Shown here: positions 43,056-51,857 of the stretch, one piece after another | Numbering within the stretch: position 1 is the stretch's first letter | Layout: every line of letters starts with the position of its first letter | Program-made: the position numbers and the translations under genes | Notes under the pieces: model-generated | What the model saw: only the letters and a program-made list of their open reading frames with translations | What the model was told of the DNA's origin: nothing | The model's database searches: none | Source: Arthrobacter sp. JZ12 | GTDB lineage: Bacteria > Actinomycetota > Actinomycetes > Actinomycetales > Micrococcaceae | Reading direction: 5' to 3' | DNA length: 64,000 nucleotides | NCBI RefSeq assembly: GCF_035189165.1 | Contig: NZ_CP045246.1 | Coordinates: forward strand, 186,001 to 250,000

Positions 43056-43940
43056 ATGTTCACGCTCGATCAGGCCAAAAGTTTCATAGCGGTCGCCGAG
43101 GAACTGCACTTCGGTCGCGCCGCAGAGCGGCTCAATATGACGCAGCCACCGCTGAGCAGGCAGATCCAGAAGCTGGAGCGGAGTGTCGGCGTCGAACTTC
43201 TCGAGCGCGACAACCGGAAGGTGTCGCTGACGCCGGCCGGCCGGGCGTTCCTGGCCGAGGCGCGGAAGCTGATTGTCGCTGCGGAGCGCGCGCCCAAGAC
43301 CGCGCAGCGTATCGCTGCGGGCAAGTCCGGCCAGCTGCGGGTCGGGTTTACGGCCGCGTCCGGGTTCAGCCTCCTGGGCCCGCTGCTGGCGGAGATCGCG
43401 GCTGAACTGCCCGACGTCGACGTGGAGCTTCAGGAGCTCGTGACCGGCGATCAGCTGGCGGCTATTTCCGACGGCGATCTTGATCTCGGGCTCGCGCGCC
43501 CGGCTTTCGATGAGGACCTGTTCGAGTCCCATCTGCTGTTCACCGAGGATCTCCTGCTTGCCGTCCCAATAGGGCATGTGCTGGATGGCCTCAACCGTGC
43601 GCCGGTAGTCGCCGACCTGAAGAACATTCCGTTGATCATGCATTCGCCGATCCAGGCGAGGTACTTCTATGACCTGGTGGTTCGGACGGTTCCTATCGAA
43701 CACGCAAACGTCGTTCACACCGTGAGCCAGATTCTGACTATGGTGGCCCTCGTCGCCGCCGGCAGGGGAGTGGCGTTCGTGCCTGAGTCCGCGAAGCTGC
43801 TGGGCATGGCAGGCGTGTCCTACCTCCGGTTGGCCGACGTGGAATCGGATGTCGTCGAGTTGTACGCAATCTGGAGCCGCGAGATGCGGAACCCGGCACT
43901 CGGCAGGCTGCTGGGGGTCATCCGCTCGGGGTGGGCATAG
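43056..43940 (+). CDS. LysR family transcriptional regulator 2
   Basis: A 294-residue LysR regulator with the N-terminal helix-turn-helix (QAKSFIAVAEELHFGRAAERLNMTQPPLSRQIQKLERSVGVELLER, residues 5-50) closely matching LysR 1, and an effector domain. It lies between the hydroxyacid dehydrogenase and kdgD, both in the same direction and both preceded by the shared 14-bp site. ATG 43056 places the domain at the N terminus; a TTG at 43044 is in frame. Confidence 0.9.
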   Translation: MFTLDQAKSFIAVAEELHFGRAAERLNMTQPPLSRQIQKLERSVGVELLERDNRKVSLTPAGRAFLAEARKLIVAAERAPKTAQRIAAGKSGQLRVGFTAASGFSLLGPLLAEIAAELPDVDVELQELVTGDQLAAISDGDLDLGLARPAFDEDLFESHLLFTEDLLLAVPIGHVLDGLNRAPVVADLKNIPLIMHSPIQARYFYDLVVRTVPIEHANVVHTVSQILTMVALVAAGRGVAFVPESAKLLGMAGVSYLRLADVESDVVELYAIWSREMRNPALGRLLGVIRSGWA

Positions 43941-43956
43941 GGGCTATGCCGGACGA

Positions 43957-43970
43957 GTATCAATCCATAC
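43957..43970 (+). promoter_or_regulatory. LysR-type operator, kdgD operon
   Basis: GTATCAATCCATAC, a GTAT-N6-ATAC inverted repeat, 10 nt upstream of the -35 at 43981. Confidence 0.65.
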
Positions 43971-43980
43971 AAAAGAGGGC

Positions 43981-44010
43981 TTAGACAGGCATCGATAAGC
44001 TTCCTACTCT
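43981..44010 (+). promoter_or_regulatory. Predicted promoter of the kdgD operon
   Basis: TTAGAC (43981-43986), 18-nt spacer, TACTCT (44005-44010). Same format as the 41986 promoter, leaving a leader of about 60 nt. Confidence 0.55.
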
Positions 44011-44076
44011 TGAAGGACTCCACCAAACAAGCACCACTACCCGCCCTTGCGGCGGCTTGCCAAAGGAAGATGCAAC

Positions 44077-45024
44077 GTGGCTCAGTATGCACCCCAAGAA
44101 CTCGCCCAGAAGCTCAAGGACGGACTCCTGTCCTTCCCGGTAACCGCATTCGACTCGAACCTGAAGGTGGACGAGGAAGCTTACCGCAAGCACCTGGCCT
44201 GGCAGGCAAGCTTCGACGTCGCCGGTCTTTTCGCAGCCGGCGGCACGGGTGAAGGGTTCAGCCTTACCCCTGCTGAAGCTGCAGGCGTAATCCGCACCGC
44301 CGTCAACGAAGTCGGTAACAAGGTGCCCGTGCTCGCCTCCGCCGGCGGCTCCATGGCACAGGCCGTCCAGAACGCGCAGGACGCCGAGGAAGCAGGCGCC
44401 GAAGGGCTCCTCCTGCTTCCCCCGTACCTGACCGAATGCGACCAGGACGGTCTGTTCGCCCACGTCAGCGCCGTTTGCTCCGCCACCTCCATCGGCGTCA
44501 TCGTCTACAACCGCGGCAACGCGATCTACTCGGCCGAGACTGTCGCCCGCCTTGCAGAGCGCCACCCGAACTTCATTGGTTTCAAGGACGCGATCGGTGA
44601 CATCGAGCACCTCACCAAGGTCTACGCAAAGAACGGCGACCGCCTGTTCTACCTGGGTGGCCTGCCCACCGCCGAGACCTTCGCTCTCCCGCTGCTGCAG
44701 CTGGGAATGAGCACCTACTCCTCGGCGTTGTACAACTTCGTTCCTGAGTTCGCCCTCGAGTTCTACAAGGACGTTCGCAAGCAGGACCACGCAGCAGTAA
44801 CCGAGAAGCTCCAGCGCTTCGTGCTGCCCTACCTCGAAATCCGCGACCGCGTGAAGGGCTACGGCGTCTCGATCGTCAAGGGTGGCCTCAAGGTTGTTGG
44901 TCGCGACGTCGGAAGCGTCCGTCCGCCGCTGCAGGACCTCACCGAGGCTGATCTCGCCGACCTGAGCGCGCTCATCGACGCGGCGGGTGTCCGCCCGGCG
45001 CCTGCTGCACTCACCAACGCCTGA
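44077..45024 (+). CDS. kdgD: 5-dehydro-4-deoxyglucarate dehydratase
   Basis: A 315-residue DapA-superfamily enzyme that dehydrates and decarboxylates 5-dehydro-4-deoxyglucarate to 2-oxoglutarate semialdehyde. The barrel shows GGTGEGFSL (55-63), VIVYNRGN (Tyr144) and the Schiff-base lysine in GFKDAIGD (Lys170). The RGN after Tyr is typical of KdgD rather than DapA. GTG 44077 has AAGGAAG 7 nt upstream. First gene of the operon with the semialdehyde dehydrogenase and gudD. Confidence 0.93.
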   Translation: MAQYAPQELAQKLKDGLLSFPVTAFDSNLKVDEEAYRKHLAWQASFDVAGLFAAGGTGEGFSLTPAEAAGVIRTAVNEVGNKVPVLASAGGSMAQAVQNAQDAEEAGAEGLLLLPPYLTECDQDGLFAHVSAVCSATSIGVIVYNRGNAIYSAETVARLAERHPNFIGFKDAIGDIEHLTKVYAKNGDRLFYLGGLPTAETFALPLLQLGMSTYSSALYNFVPEFALEFYKDVRKQDHAAVTEKLQRFVLPYLEIRDRVKGYGVSIVKGGLKVVGRDVGSVRPPLQDLTEADLADLSALIDAAGVRPAPAALTNA

Positions 45025-45060
45025 ACAACACAACCGGCAACCGATCTGCAAGGAGCATTA

Positions 45061-46710
45061 ATGCCTACCCAGAACGCAACGCTTCAGGGCCATTCCATCA
45101 TCGCCGGCCAGACAACCGTCGGAAACGGCAGGACCGTCAACGGGTTCGATCCCTCCACCAACGAGGTGCTTGAGCCTGCCTACTCGCTCATCGATGAGGC
45201 TCAGCTGAAGGAGGCTACCGCCGCGGCGGAGGAAGCCTTCGACTCCTTCAGCACCCTCGACCCGGAGACCCACGCGGCCTTCCTGGAATCCATCGCCGAG
45301 CGTATGGAAGCCGCCGGCGACGAGATCGTCCAGCGTGCAATGACCGAGACCGGCCTGCCTGAGCCGCGTATGCGCGGCGAGCTGGCTCGCACCACCGGGC
45401 AGCTGCGACTGTTCGCCACAGTTGTGCGCCAGGGTGACCACCGCGGGGTCCGCATCGACCCCGCTATCCCGGAGCGCAAGCCGCTTCCCCGTGCGGACAT
45501 CCGCCAGCGCAAGGTTCCCTTGGGACCGGTTGCCGTCTTCGGTGCGAGCAACTTCCCGCTGGCCTTCTCCACTGCCGGAGGCGACACCGCATCGGCCCTT
45601 GCCGCAGGCTGCCCGGTGGTCTTCAAGGCCCACAACGCCCACCCGGGCACCAGCGAGATCGTCGGCCGCGCCATCACGGAAGCAGTCCAGGACGCCGGTC
45701 TTCACCCGGGCGTGTTCTCCCTCATCTACGGCCCCGGTGCCAGCATCGGTCAGGCCCTGGTGGCTGACCCCGCGATCCAGGCCGTTGGTTTCACCGGCTC
45801 CCGCGGCGGCGGCACAGCCCTCATGGCTACGGCCGCGGCCCGCCCGCAGCCGATCCCCGTATACGCCGAGATGAGCTCCATCAACCCGGTGATCTTCTTC
45901 GAGGGCGCGCTCCAGACGTCCGACCTCGATGAACTCGCGAAGGCCTACATCGCCTCCGTAACCGGTTCCAGCGGTCAGCTTTGCACCTCCCCTGGGCTGG
46001 TTTTCGTACCAACCGGGGAAGCGGGTGACAACTTCCTCAAGGCGGTCAACACTGCGCTGGCTCCGTCACCTGGGCAGACCATGCTGACCCGCGGCATCGC
46101 TGACTCTTGGAATGCAGGTGTCGAGGCCCTCGGTTCTCAGGGCGGCGTTGAACTTGTTGCGCGCGGCACCGACGGCAGCACCGAGAACGCACCGGCCCCG
46201 GTGGTCTTCGGCACGCAGGCCGAAACCTTCCTGAACAACCCCGTTCTGCACGAGGAAATTTTCGGCGCGGCATCCCTCGTGGTGCGCTACTCCTCCACCG
46301 AGGAACTGGTTGCTGCAGCCAAGCGCCTGGAGGGCCAGCTGACCGCAACCCTGCACCTGACTGAAGCGGACTATGAAACGGCTGCGGGAGTACTGCCCGT
46401 TTTGGAGCGCAAGGTAGGCCGTATCCTGGCCAACGGCTGGCCCACCGGCGTCGAGGTCGGTCACGCCATGGTTCACGGTGGTCCGTTCCCGGCCACCTCG
46501 GACACCCGTATCACCTCTGTCGGCACCCTCGCGATTGAGCGTTTCCTGCGCCCTGTCGCGTACCAGAACATCCCCGACGCCCTGCGTCCCGCTCCCGTCA
46601 AGGACGGGAACCCGTGGAAGCTGAACCGGCGGATCGACGGCACGGTTGTACTGGCTACTAACGACCCCGAGGGTGAAGGCACCGTCGAGGCAACTGGAGA
46701 GGACGCATGA
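45061..46710 (+). CDS. 2-oxoglutarate semialdehyde (2,5-dioxopentanoate) dehydrogenase
   Basis: A 549-residue NAD(P)-dependent aldehyde dehydrogenase. Asn164 (GASNFPL), Lys189, Glu270 (YAEMSSINP) and the catalytic Cys308 (SGQLCTSPG) are intact. Sequence style matches the group of 2-oxoglutarate-semialdehyde dehydrogenases in glucarate/galactarate pathways. It oxidises the KdgD product to 2-oxoglutarate, which enters the TCA cycle. 36 bp after kdgD; its stop overlaps the gudD ATG (ATGA). Confidence 0.93.
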   Translation: MPTQNATLQGHSIIAGQTTVGNGRTVNGFDPSTNEVLEPAYSLIDEAQLKEATAAAEEAFDSFSTLDPETHAAFLESIAERMEAAGDEIVQRAMTETGLPEPRMRGELARTTGQLRLFATVVRQGDHRGVRIDPAIPERKPLPRADIRQRKVPLGPVAVFGASNFPLAFSTAGGDTASALAAGCPVVFKAHNAHPGTSEIVGRAITEAVQDAGLHPGVFSLIYGPGASIGQALVADPAIQAVGFTGSRGGGTALMATAAARPQPIPVYAEMSSINPVIFFEGALQTSDLDELAKAYIASVTGSSGQLCTSPGLVFVPTGEAGDNFLKAVNTALAPSPGQTMLTRGIADSWNAGVEALGSQGGVELVARGTDGSTENAPAPVVFGTQAETFLNNPVLHEEIFGAASLVVRYSSTEELVAAAKRLEGQLTATLHLTEADYETAAGVLPVLERKVGRILANGWPTGVEVGHAMVHGGPFPATSDTRITSVGTLAIERFLRPVAYQNIPDALRPAPVKDGNPWKLNRRIDGTVVLATNDPEGEGTVEATGEDA

Positions 46711-48035
46711 GCACCCAGCCAACCATTGCGGCAGTCGAGGTTGTGCCCGTAGCCGGGCACGACTCGATGCTGCTCAACCTTTCGGGTGCGCACGGACCCT
46801 TCTTCACCCGCAACATCGCGATCATCACGGACTCGGACGGCCGGACCGGACTCGGCGAAGTCCCGGGCGGCGAAGCCATCCGCTCCACGATCGAGGAGGC
46901 AGGCTCCCTGCTCGCCGGCAAGCCGGTCGCGCAGTTCCGAAGCCTGCTGCGCCAGGTGGCAGCGAAGTTCGCCGACCGCGACGCCGGCGGGCGCGGCCTG
47001 CAGACCTTCGACCTGCGCACAACCGTGCACGCTGTCACAGCTATCGAATCGGCCCTGCTTGACCTGCACGGCCAGTTCCTCGGCGTTCCTGTCGCTGAAC
47101 TGCTCGGCGACGGACAGCAGCGCGATGCGGTACCGATGCTCGGGTACCTCTTCTACATCGGCAACCCGGACAGCACCGACCTGCCGTACCTGCGCGAATC
47201 CAATGGCGCCGACAACTGGGAGCGCGTGCGCCGCGAGGAGGCCATGACCCCTGAGGCCGTGGTCCGCCTTGCGGAGGCTGCACAGGCCCGGTATGGATTC
47301 GCTGACTTCAAGCTGAAGGGCGGCGTCCAGGCCGGCGACCTCGAAGTGGACGCGGTAACCGCGCTCAAGGAACGCTTCCCGGAGGCACGCATCACCCTTG
47401 ATCCCAACGGCGGATGGCTCCTGAAGGACGCAATCCGTCTGGGCAAGCGGATGCGCGGCGTGGTTGCCTACGCCGAGGACCCCTGCGGTGCCGAGGGCAA
47501 GTTCTCCGGCCGGGAGGTCGTCTCTGAGTTCCGCCGCGCAACCGGGCTGCAGACCGCAACGAACATGATCGCGACGGACTGGCGCGAGATGGCCCACGCC
47601 GTCCGTACCAACGCCGTCGACATCCCGCTTGCGGATCCGCATTTCTGGACCATGGCCGGCTCCGTCCGCGTAGCGCAGCTGTGCCACGAGTTCGGGCTCA
47701 CCTGGGGATCGCACTCGAACAACCACTTCGATATCTCGCTGGCCATGTTCACGCACGTGGGCGCAGCCGCACCGGGTGAGATCACGGCGCTGGACACCCA
47801 CTGGATCTGGCAGGATGGCCAGGGGCTCACCCAGGATCCGCTGCAGATCAAGAACGGCGAGATCCGCGTCCCCGATGCACCGGGGCTCGGCATCGAACTG
47901 GACCGCACCCGTCTGGAAGAGGCGCACCAGCTGTACCTCGAACACGGACTTGGTTCACGCGATGACGCAGCGTCCATGCAGTACCTGATTCCCGGGTGGG
48001 AGTTCGATCCGAAGCGGCCCTGCCTGGTCCGTTAG
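46707..48035 (+). CDS. gudD: Glucarate dehydratase
   Basis: A 442-residue enolase-superfamily enzyme converting D-glucarate to 5-dehydro-4-deoxyglucarate. All subgroup residues are seen: SGAHGPFF (His29), GYLFY, FKLKG (Lys202, Lys204), DPNGGW (Asp232, Asn234), Glu257, ATNM (Asn286), Asp310, GSHSNNH (His336, Asn338) and LDTHW (Asp363-His365). Length is normal. Third gene of the kdgD operon; the pathway runs gudD, kdgD, aldehyde dehydrogenase to 2-oxoglutarate. Confidence 0.94.
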   Translation: MSTQPTIAAVEVVPVAGHDSMLLNLSGAHGPFFTRNIAIITDSDGRTGLGEVPGGEAIRSTIEEAGSLLAGKPVAQFRSLLRQVAAKFADRDAGGRGLQTFDLRTTVHAVTAIESALLDLHGQFLGVPVAELLGDGQQRDAVPMLGYLFYIGNPDSTDLPYLRESNGADNWERVRREEAMTPEAVVRLAEAAQARYGFADFKLKGGVQAGDLEVDAVTALKERFPEARITLDPNGGWLLKDAIRLGKRMRGVVAYAEDPCGAEGKFSGREVVSEFRRATGLQTATNMIATDWREMAHAVRTNAVDIPLADPHFWTMAGSVRVAQLCHEFGLTWGSHSNNHFDISLAMFTHVGAAAPGEITALDTHWIWQDGQGLTQDPLQIKNGEIRVPDAPGLGIELDRTRLEEAHQLYLEHGLGSRDDAASMQYLIPGWEFDPKRPCLVR

Positions 48036-48103
48036 GACGTCAGGGTTCGCGGGAACTGCATCCCGGAGGTAACGAAGGCGGGTTCCAACAGACTGGAGGG
48101 TAA

Positions 48104-49063
48104 GTGGAGGGGGTTCTCCTCGGCTTCGGCATTGTGCTGTCGCTGATAGGCGTCGGATTTGTCGCCTCGATCCTCCTCCCCACCCGTACCAGGGCCATGC
48201 AGGAAGGCCTCACGCCGGTGATTTTCTACATCACCAACCCGGCGCTGATGTTCATCCTGCTTGCCGAGACGGAACTCGCCGAAGTCCTCACCGTTTATAC
48301 GCCGATCGCGCTGGTTGTGGCCGCCATAACCAGCGCGATCTACGCGCTTCTGAGCCGATATGCTCTTAAACGGCAGGGCGCCCAGACGGCGGTGGGAGCG
48401 ATGGCCTCCTGCTACTGCAACGCAGGCAACATCGGCATCCCGATTGCCCTCTACGCCGTGGGCACCTCTGCGCCCGTAGTGTCGGTACTGCTTGCGCAAC
48501 TGCTCGTTATCGCGCCGGTTTTCCTCACCATCTTCGCCTGGTACGGCAGGAAGAGCACGACGCCGGAAGCAGCGGCTTCCAGCGGAGCCTCGCCGTCGCT
48601 CGCCAAAACCGTGCTGCGGTCCATCGCCAATCCGGTTACAACCGGTACCGCGGCCGGGGCAATTCTCTCCGCAACCTCGCTCACCCTTCCCGACATAGTC
48701 TGGACGCCGCTAGAGATGCTTGGGCAGGCATCCATACCCCTGCTGCTGGTCGCCTTCGGCATGAGCCTGCGCGGCCAGAAGCCGTTGGGGCAACGCAGCC
48801 TGCGTGCCGACGTCGTACTGGGAAGCGTGATCAAACTGGCAGTCATGCCGGTTATTGCATGGGCGGTTGCCCACTACGTCTTCCGGGTGGAAGGGCCGGC
48901 CCTGCTCGGAGTAGTGGTGATGGCCGCCCTGCCGACCGCGCAGAATGTGTTCCTCTTTTCAGCCCAGTTCGGGTTGAAGGTGACGCTGGTCCGGGACGTC
49001 ATCCTGATCAGTTCACTCCTGGCGCTGCCGGCCTCACTGCTGGTGGCACTGCTGCTCGGCTAG
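48104..49063 (+). CDS. AEC family transporter
   Basis: A 319-residue auxin-efflux-carrier-family membrane protein with about ten hydrophobic segments; the central NAGNIGIPIALY motif and the C-terminal ALPTAQNVFLFSAQF region are typical. Relatives export or import organic anions such as malate. GTG 48104 follows GGAGGG. It is 68 bp after gudD on the same strand and may carry a pathway acid. Confidence 0.86.
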   Translation: MEGVLLGFGIVLSLIGVGFVASILLPTRTRAMQEGLTPVIFYITNPALMFILLAETELAEVLTVYTPIALVVAAITSAIYALLSRYALKRQGAQTAVGAMASCYCNAGNIGIPIALYAVGTSAPVVSVLLAQLLVIAPVFLTIFAWYGRKSTTPEAAASSGASPSLAKTVLRSIANPVTTGTAAGAILSATSLTLPDIVWTPLEMLGQASIPLLLVAFGMSLRGQKPLGQRSLRADVVLGSVIKLAVMPVIAWAVAHYVFRVEGPALLGVVVMAALPTAQNVFLFSAQFGLKVTLVRDVILISSLLALPASLLVALLLG

Positions 49064-49099
49064 CTCCGCACTTCAGGCAGGGGTCACTTCGGGCAGGGC

Positions 49100-49282
49100 T
49101 CACTTCAGGCAGAGGCAGGAGGGGTGCCCGGCGGGATCCAGAAAAACCCGGAACGTCTCCCCCGCAGCATCCAGGTTGTCAACGACGACGTCCAGGTGCG
49201 TCTGCTGGGGCACCTGCTGCCCCGGGGTGGTGGGAAAGCGTGCCATAGCCATGCCGCCCACCATAGGACCGTATGCGGACAA
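49100..49282 (-). pseudogene. Remnant of a glyoxalase/VOC-family gene
   Basis: The minus strand encodes ARFPTTPGQQVPQQTHLDVVVDNLDAAG, the N-terminal half of a VOC-domain C-terminal module. It runs straight into FRVFLDPAGHPSCLC and a stop. In intact relatives about 15-25 residues separate these parts, so this looks like an in-frame internal deletion plus loss of the N-terminal module. Only about 60 codons remain. The rest of 49064-49363 contains a terminator and no other gene. Confidence 0.6.
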
Positions 49283-49298
49283 TCATCGTCCGCATACG
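49270..49298 (+). terminator. Terminator hairpin with T-run
   Basis: CGTATGCGGAC (49270-49280) and GTCCGCATACG (49288-49298) form an 11-bp perfect stem with a 7-nt loop, followed by ATTTTT. It can terminate the plus-strand kdgD-gudD-AEC transcript. Confidence 0.8.
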
Positions 49299-49363
49299 AT
49301 TTTTGCGCCGCCTCCACCAGCCTGCATCACCACCAGCTCACCGGCATAGGACAGACTTGCCTC

Positions 49364-50023
49364 ATGACTGACGGAGCAGAAGTAACCACGCAGCAGTCGA
49401 CTGTGGAGGAGTGGACCCGCGCTCTGGCGGAGTCCGTCGGATCGCCGGGAGGGGGCGCGGGAGCGGGAGTGATGCTTGCGATTGCCGCATCGCTGACCAG
49501 CATGGTGGCCGGATACTCCGAAGCGGACGGTTCGGCACGTGATCGCCTTGATGACATCCTTACCGGCTCGCGGCAGCTTCGCGAAAAAGCGCTGCGGCTG
49601 GCCGACGACGACGCCGCGGCGTCAAGCGCATTCGGCGCAGCCTTCCGCCTGGAGAAGGGCGAGGAACGGGATCGGGCGATTGCCGAGGCGTCCGTCGGTG
49701 CCGCACGCTCGTCGGCGGATCTCGGACGCCACGCGGTGGACGCGATTGAAGACCTGTCCTGGCTCGCGCAGCATGGAAACCCGGCGTTGATTGCCGACGT
49801 CGTGGTCGCATTCGGCGCGCTGAGGGCAGCGGTGACCGGCGCAAGGACCAACGTGAGTTTCGATCTGGCTACGTTGCGGTCCTCGGGCCTGAGCCTAGAG
49901 GAGGTCCGGAAACAGCATCCCGGCCTGTGGGCGACGGTGGGGGAGCTGGATGAGGCGGTCGAGAGAATCGACTCGGCGACTGCCGCCGTCGACCACCGGG
50001 CGGCACCCACCGCCGGGGAGTGA
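49364..50023 (+). CDS. Cyclodeaminase/cyclohydrolase family protein
   Basis: A 219-residue all-helical protein of the formiminotransferase-cyclodeaminase family (FchA-like): VEEWTRALAESVGSPGGGAGAGVMLAIAASLTSMVAGY near the N terminus, LADDDAAASSAFGAAFRL, and helices to the end. Family members act on folate one-carbon units; many stand-alone actinobacterial copies have no proven reaction. ATG 49364 begins the conserved region. No partner folate gene nearby. Confidence 0.82.
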   Translation: MTDGAEVTTQQSTVEEWTRALAESVGSPGGGAGAGVMLAIAASLTSMVAGYSEADGSARDRLDDILTGSRQLREKALRLADDDAAASSAFGAAFRLEKGEERDRAIAEASVGAARSSADLGRHAVDAIEDLSWLAQHGNPALIADVVVAFGALRAAVTGARTNVSFDLATLRSSGLSLEEVRKQHPGLWATVGELDEAVERIDSATAAVDHRAAPTAGE

Positions 50024-50038
50024 CCCCGGTGGAATGCC

Positions 50039-50980
50039 TCATCCCATCACCAGCGCGGCGCCCACCAGCAGCGGGATTGCCAGCACCGTTGTCATCACCG
50101 CAGTTGTTTGGGCAACGCGTTCGGCCAGCCGGTAGCGGATGGCGTAGAGGACAACGTTCTGCCCGGTGGGAAGGATGGCGCAGGCCGTCACCACGAACGT
50201 CTCGAACTCGGAGAGCCCGAAGACGAATGCCGCAAGGATCCAGGCCAGTGCCGGCTGGAAGGCGGACTTGAGCAGGACCGCCAGCGTTGTTGGCGCCCAT
50301 TCCTTGCGTTGTGCCCGTATCCGCAGCCCGTTCAGGGACATCCCGAAAATAATGAGCATGAGCGGGACGGTCACCTCCGCGAGCAGCGATATCGGAGCCA
50401 GTATCAGATCCGGAACCTGCACGTTCAATGCGCTCAGGCACACGCCGAGGAGGGCAGCGACCGTGACCGGGTTGCGAAAAGGCGTTGCGACGATGCCGCG
50501 GATCGAGAGGTTGCGCCGGCCGGTTTCGGTCAGGTCAAGCAGCGTCAGCGCGATCGGCGTGATGAGGGCTAGTTGGAAGAGCATGATCGGCACGACGTAA
50601 GTGGCGCTGCCGAGGATGTAGAGGGACAGTGGGACCCCGAGGTTGGTTGAGTTGACGATCCCAGTGGTCAGTGCGCCGATGATCGCTTCCCGTCCCCACC
50701 CGCAGATCGCACCGACAACGGCGTAAACCAGCATGCACGCGGTGGCGGTCAGCGCCGCGATCAGACCGGTGGTACTCAGCGTCTCGCTCACGGACGTGGT
50801 CACCAGAAGAGAGAACATGAGACTCGGCAGGCCAACCATGAAGGAGAGCGTCGAGAGCACTTTGGTTCCGTTTGGGCCAAGGGCATTGCTTCGGCCCAGA
50901 ATGTAGCCAACCAGCATCACCGCGCCGACAACGAAGAAACCCTTCAGCACCCCGTCCAAAAGGCACCTCAATTCCCTCAT
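50039..50980 (-). CDS. AEC family transporter (second)
   Basis: A 313-residue auxin-efflux-carrier-family protein with about ten membrane segments; STNLGVPLSLYILG and ILPTGQNVVLYAIRY are the two conserved half-domain motifs. It is only distantly similar to the one at 48104, and is convergent with the cyclodeaminase-like gene. Confidence 0.85.
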   Translation of the reverse strand: MRELRCLLDGVLKGFFVVGAVMLVGYILGRSNALGPNGTKVLSTLSFMVGLPSLMFSLLVTTSVSETLSTTGLIAALTATACMLVYAVVGAICGWGREAIIGALTTGIVNSTNLGVPLSLYILGSATYVVPIMLFQLALITPIALTLLDLTETGRRNLSIRGIVATPFRNPVTVAALLGVCLSALNVQVPDLILAPISLLAEVTVPLMLIIFGMSLNGLRIRAQRKEWAPTTLAVLLKSAFQPALAWILAAFVFGLSEFETFVVTACAILPTGQNVVLYAIRYRLAERVAQTTAVMTTVLAIPLLVGAALVMG

Positions 50981-51146
50981 TGCCCGTGTCCGCCGTCCAG
51001 CTTATCCCTCCTGAATGCCTCAGCCGGCGTCCGCGTGGCCGTCCGGCATGGCGGGAATGTTGGGGCAGGTGGCCTTGTTATGTCCGGCGAGGCCCAAAGG
51101 TGCGCCGTCCGGAATCCACACCCCGTAAGTGAAAGGGAGCGCACCA

Positions 51147-51743
51147 ATGTCTGTGAGCTCGTCTGTCCTGGAATCGCGCGTTGCCGAAACCGTCGTCCCT
51201 ATCATCGATGAACTGGCCCGTCGCTGGAGCCCTCGGTCCTTCGATGCCGAGGCAACTGTTTCCGACCAGCAGCTCGACGCGCTTTTGGAAGCCGCACGCT
51301 GGGCGCCGTCGGCGAACAACAACCAGCCGCGGCGCTTCATCGTCGCCCGTCGCGGAACCCACGTGTTCGACACGATTGTCTCGGCGCTCGTGGGCTTCAA
51401 TGCAGCGTGGGCGCACAACGCGTCGGCGCTGATCGTGGGAATCGCGGAGACGTCATCGGTGGAGGGTGACAAGCGTCCCTATGCCGAGTACGACCTCGGC
51501 CAGGCCATGGCCCAGCTCGGTGTGCAGGCGGAAGCAGAGGGCCTCTCCACCCACCAGATGGCCGGCGTGGAGTGGGAGAGGATCACCGCTGCCTTCGACC
51601 TTGCGGAGAACCTGAAACCGCTGATCGTCACTGCCGTTGGAACCCTTGCTCCCGCGGACCGGCTTCCCGAAGCCCTGGCTGAGCGGGAGAATGCGCCCCG
51701 CACGCGCCTGCCGCTGGAAGAACTGGTGCTCGTCCGGAGCTAG
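51147..51743 (+). CDS. Nitroreductase family protein
   Basis: A 198-residue FMN-dependent oxidoreductase-fold protein: RRWSPRSFD (FMN-binding Arg/Ser), LLEAARWAPSANNNQPRRFIV, and QAMAQLGVQAEAEGLSTHQM. Members reduce nitro groups, quinones or flavins. ATG 51147 has GGGAG 7 nt upstream; an upstream in-frame GTG at 51129 is not needed. Monocistronic. Confidence 0.9.
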   Translation: MSVSSSVLESRVAETVVPIIDELARRWSPRSFDAEATVSDQQLDALLEAARWAPSANNNQPRRFIVARRGTHVFDTIVSALVGFNAAWAHNASALIVGIAETSSVEGDKRPYAEYDLGQAMAQLGVQAEAEGLSTHQMAGVEWERITAAFDLAENLKPLIVTAVGTLAPADRLPEALAERENAPRTRLPLEELVLVRS

Positions 51744-51799
51744 CGCTCCAGTGCGCCGGTGCTGACCGGTGCTGCACTTGTTCGCTCGCCGCCGGGCCG

Positions 51800-51855
51800 T
51801 TGACATGAACGGTACCCGTACTGCCGATAGCTCTACGCCATCGAGTACGGTATCC
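51800..51855 (+). promoter_or_regulatory. LacI-gene promoter region with repeated ACGGTAYCC
   Basis: A -35-like TTGACA (51800-51805), then ACGGTACCC (51809-51817) and ACGGTATCC (51847-51855), the second ending 2 nt before the GTG start. The pair is 38 bp apart and may be an autoregulatory site distinct from the TGTGA-type operators. Confidence 0.35.
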
Positions 51856-51857
51856 AT

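Noticed and set aside
43957-43970. Possibility that the kdgD upstream 14-mer is a chance palindrome
   Set aside because: The same form with the same 10-nt distance to a -35 box occurs at three other promoters of the island, so it was kept as a finding.
49105-49317. Alternative 70-codon frame over the VOC remnant
   Set aside because: Its translation (Trp/Arg/Pro-rich) has no family resemblance, while the adjacent frame shows clear VOC pieces.
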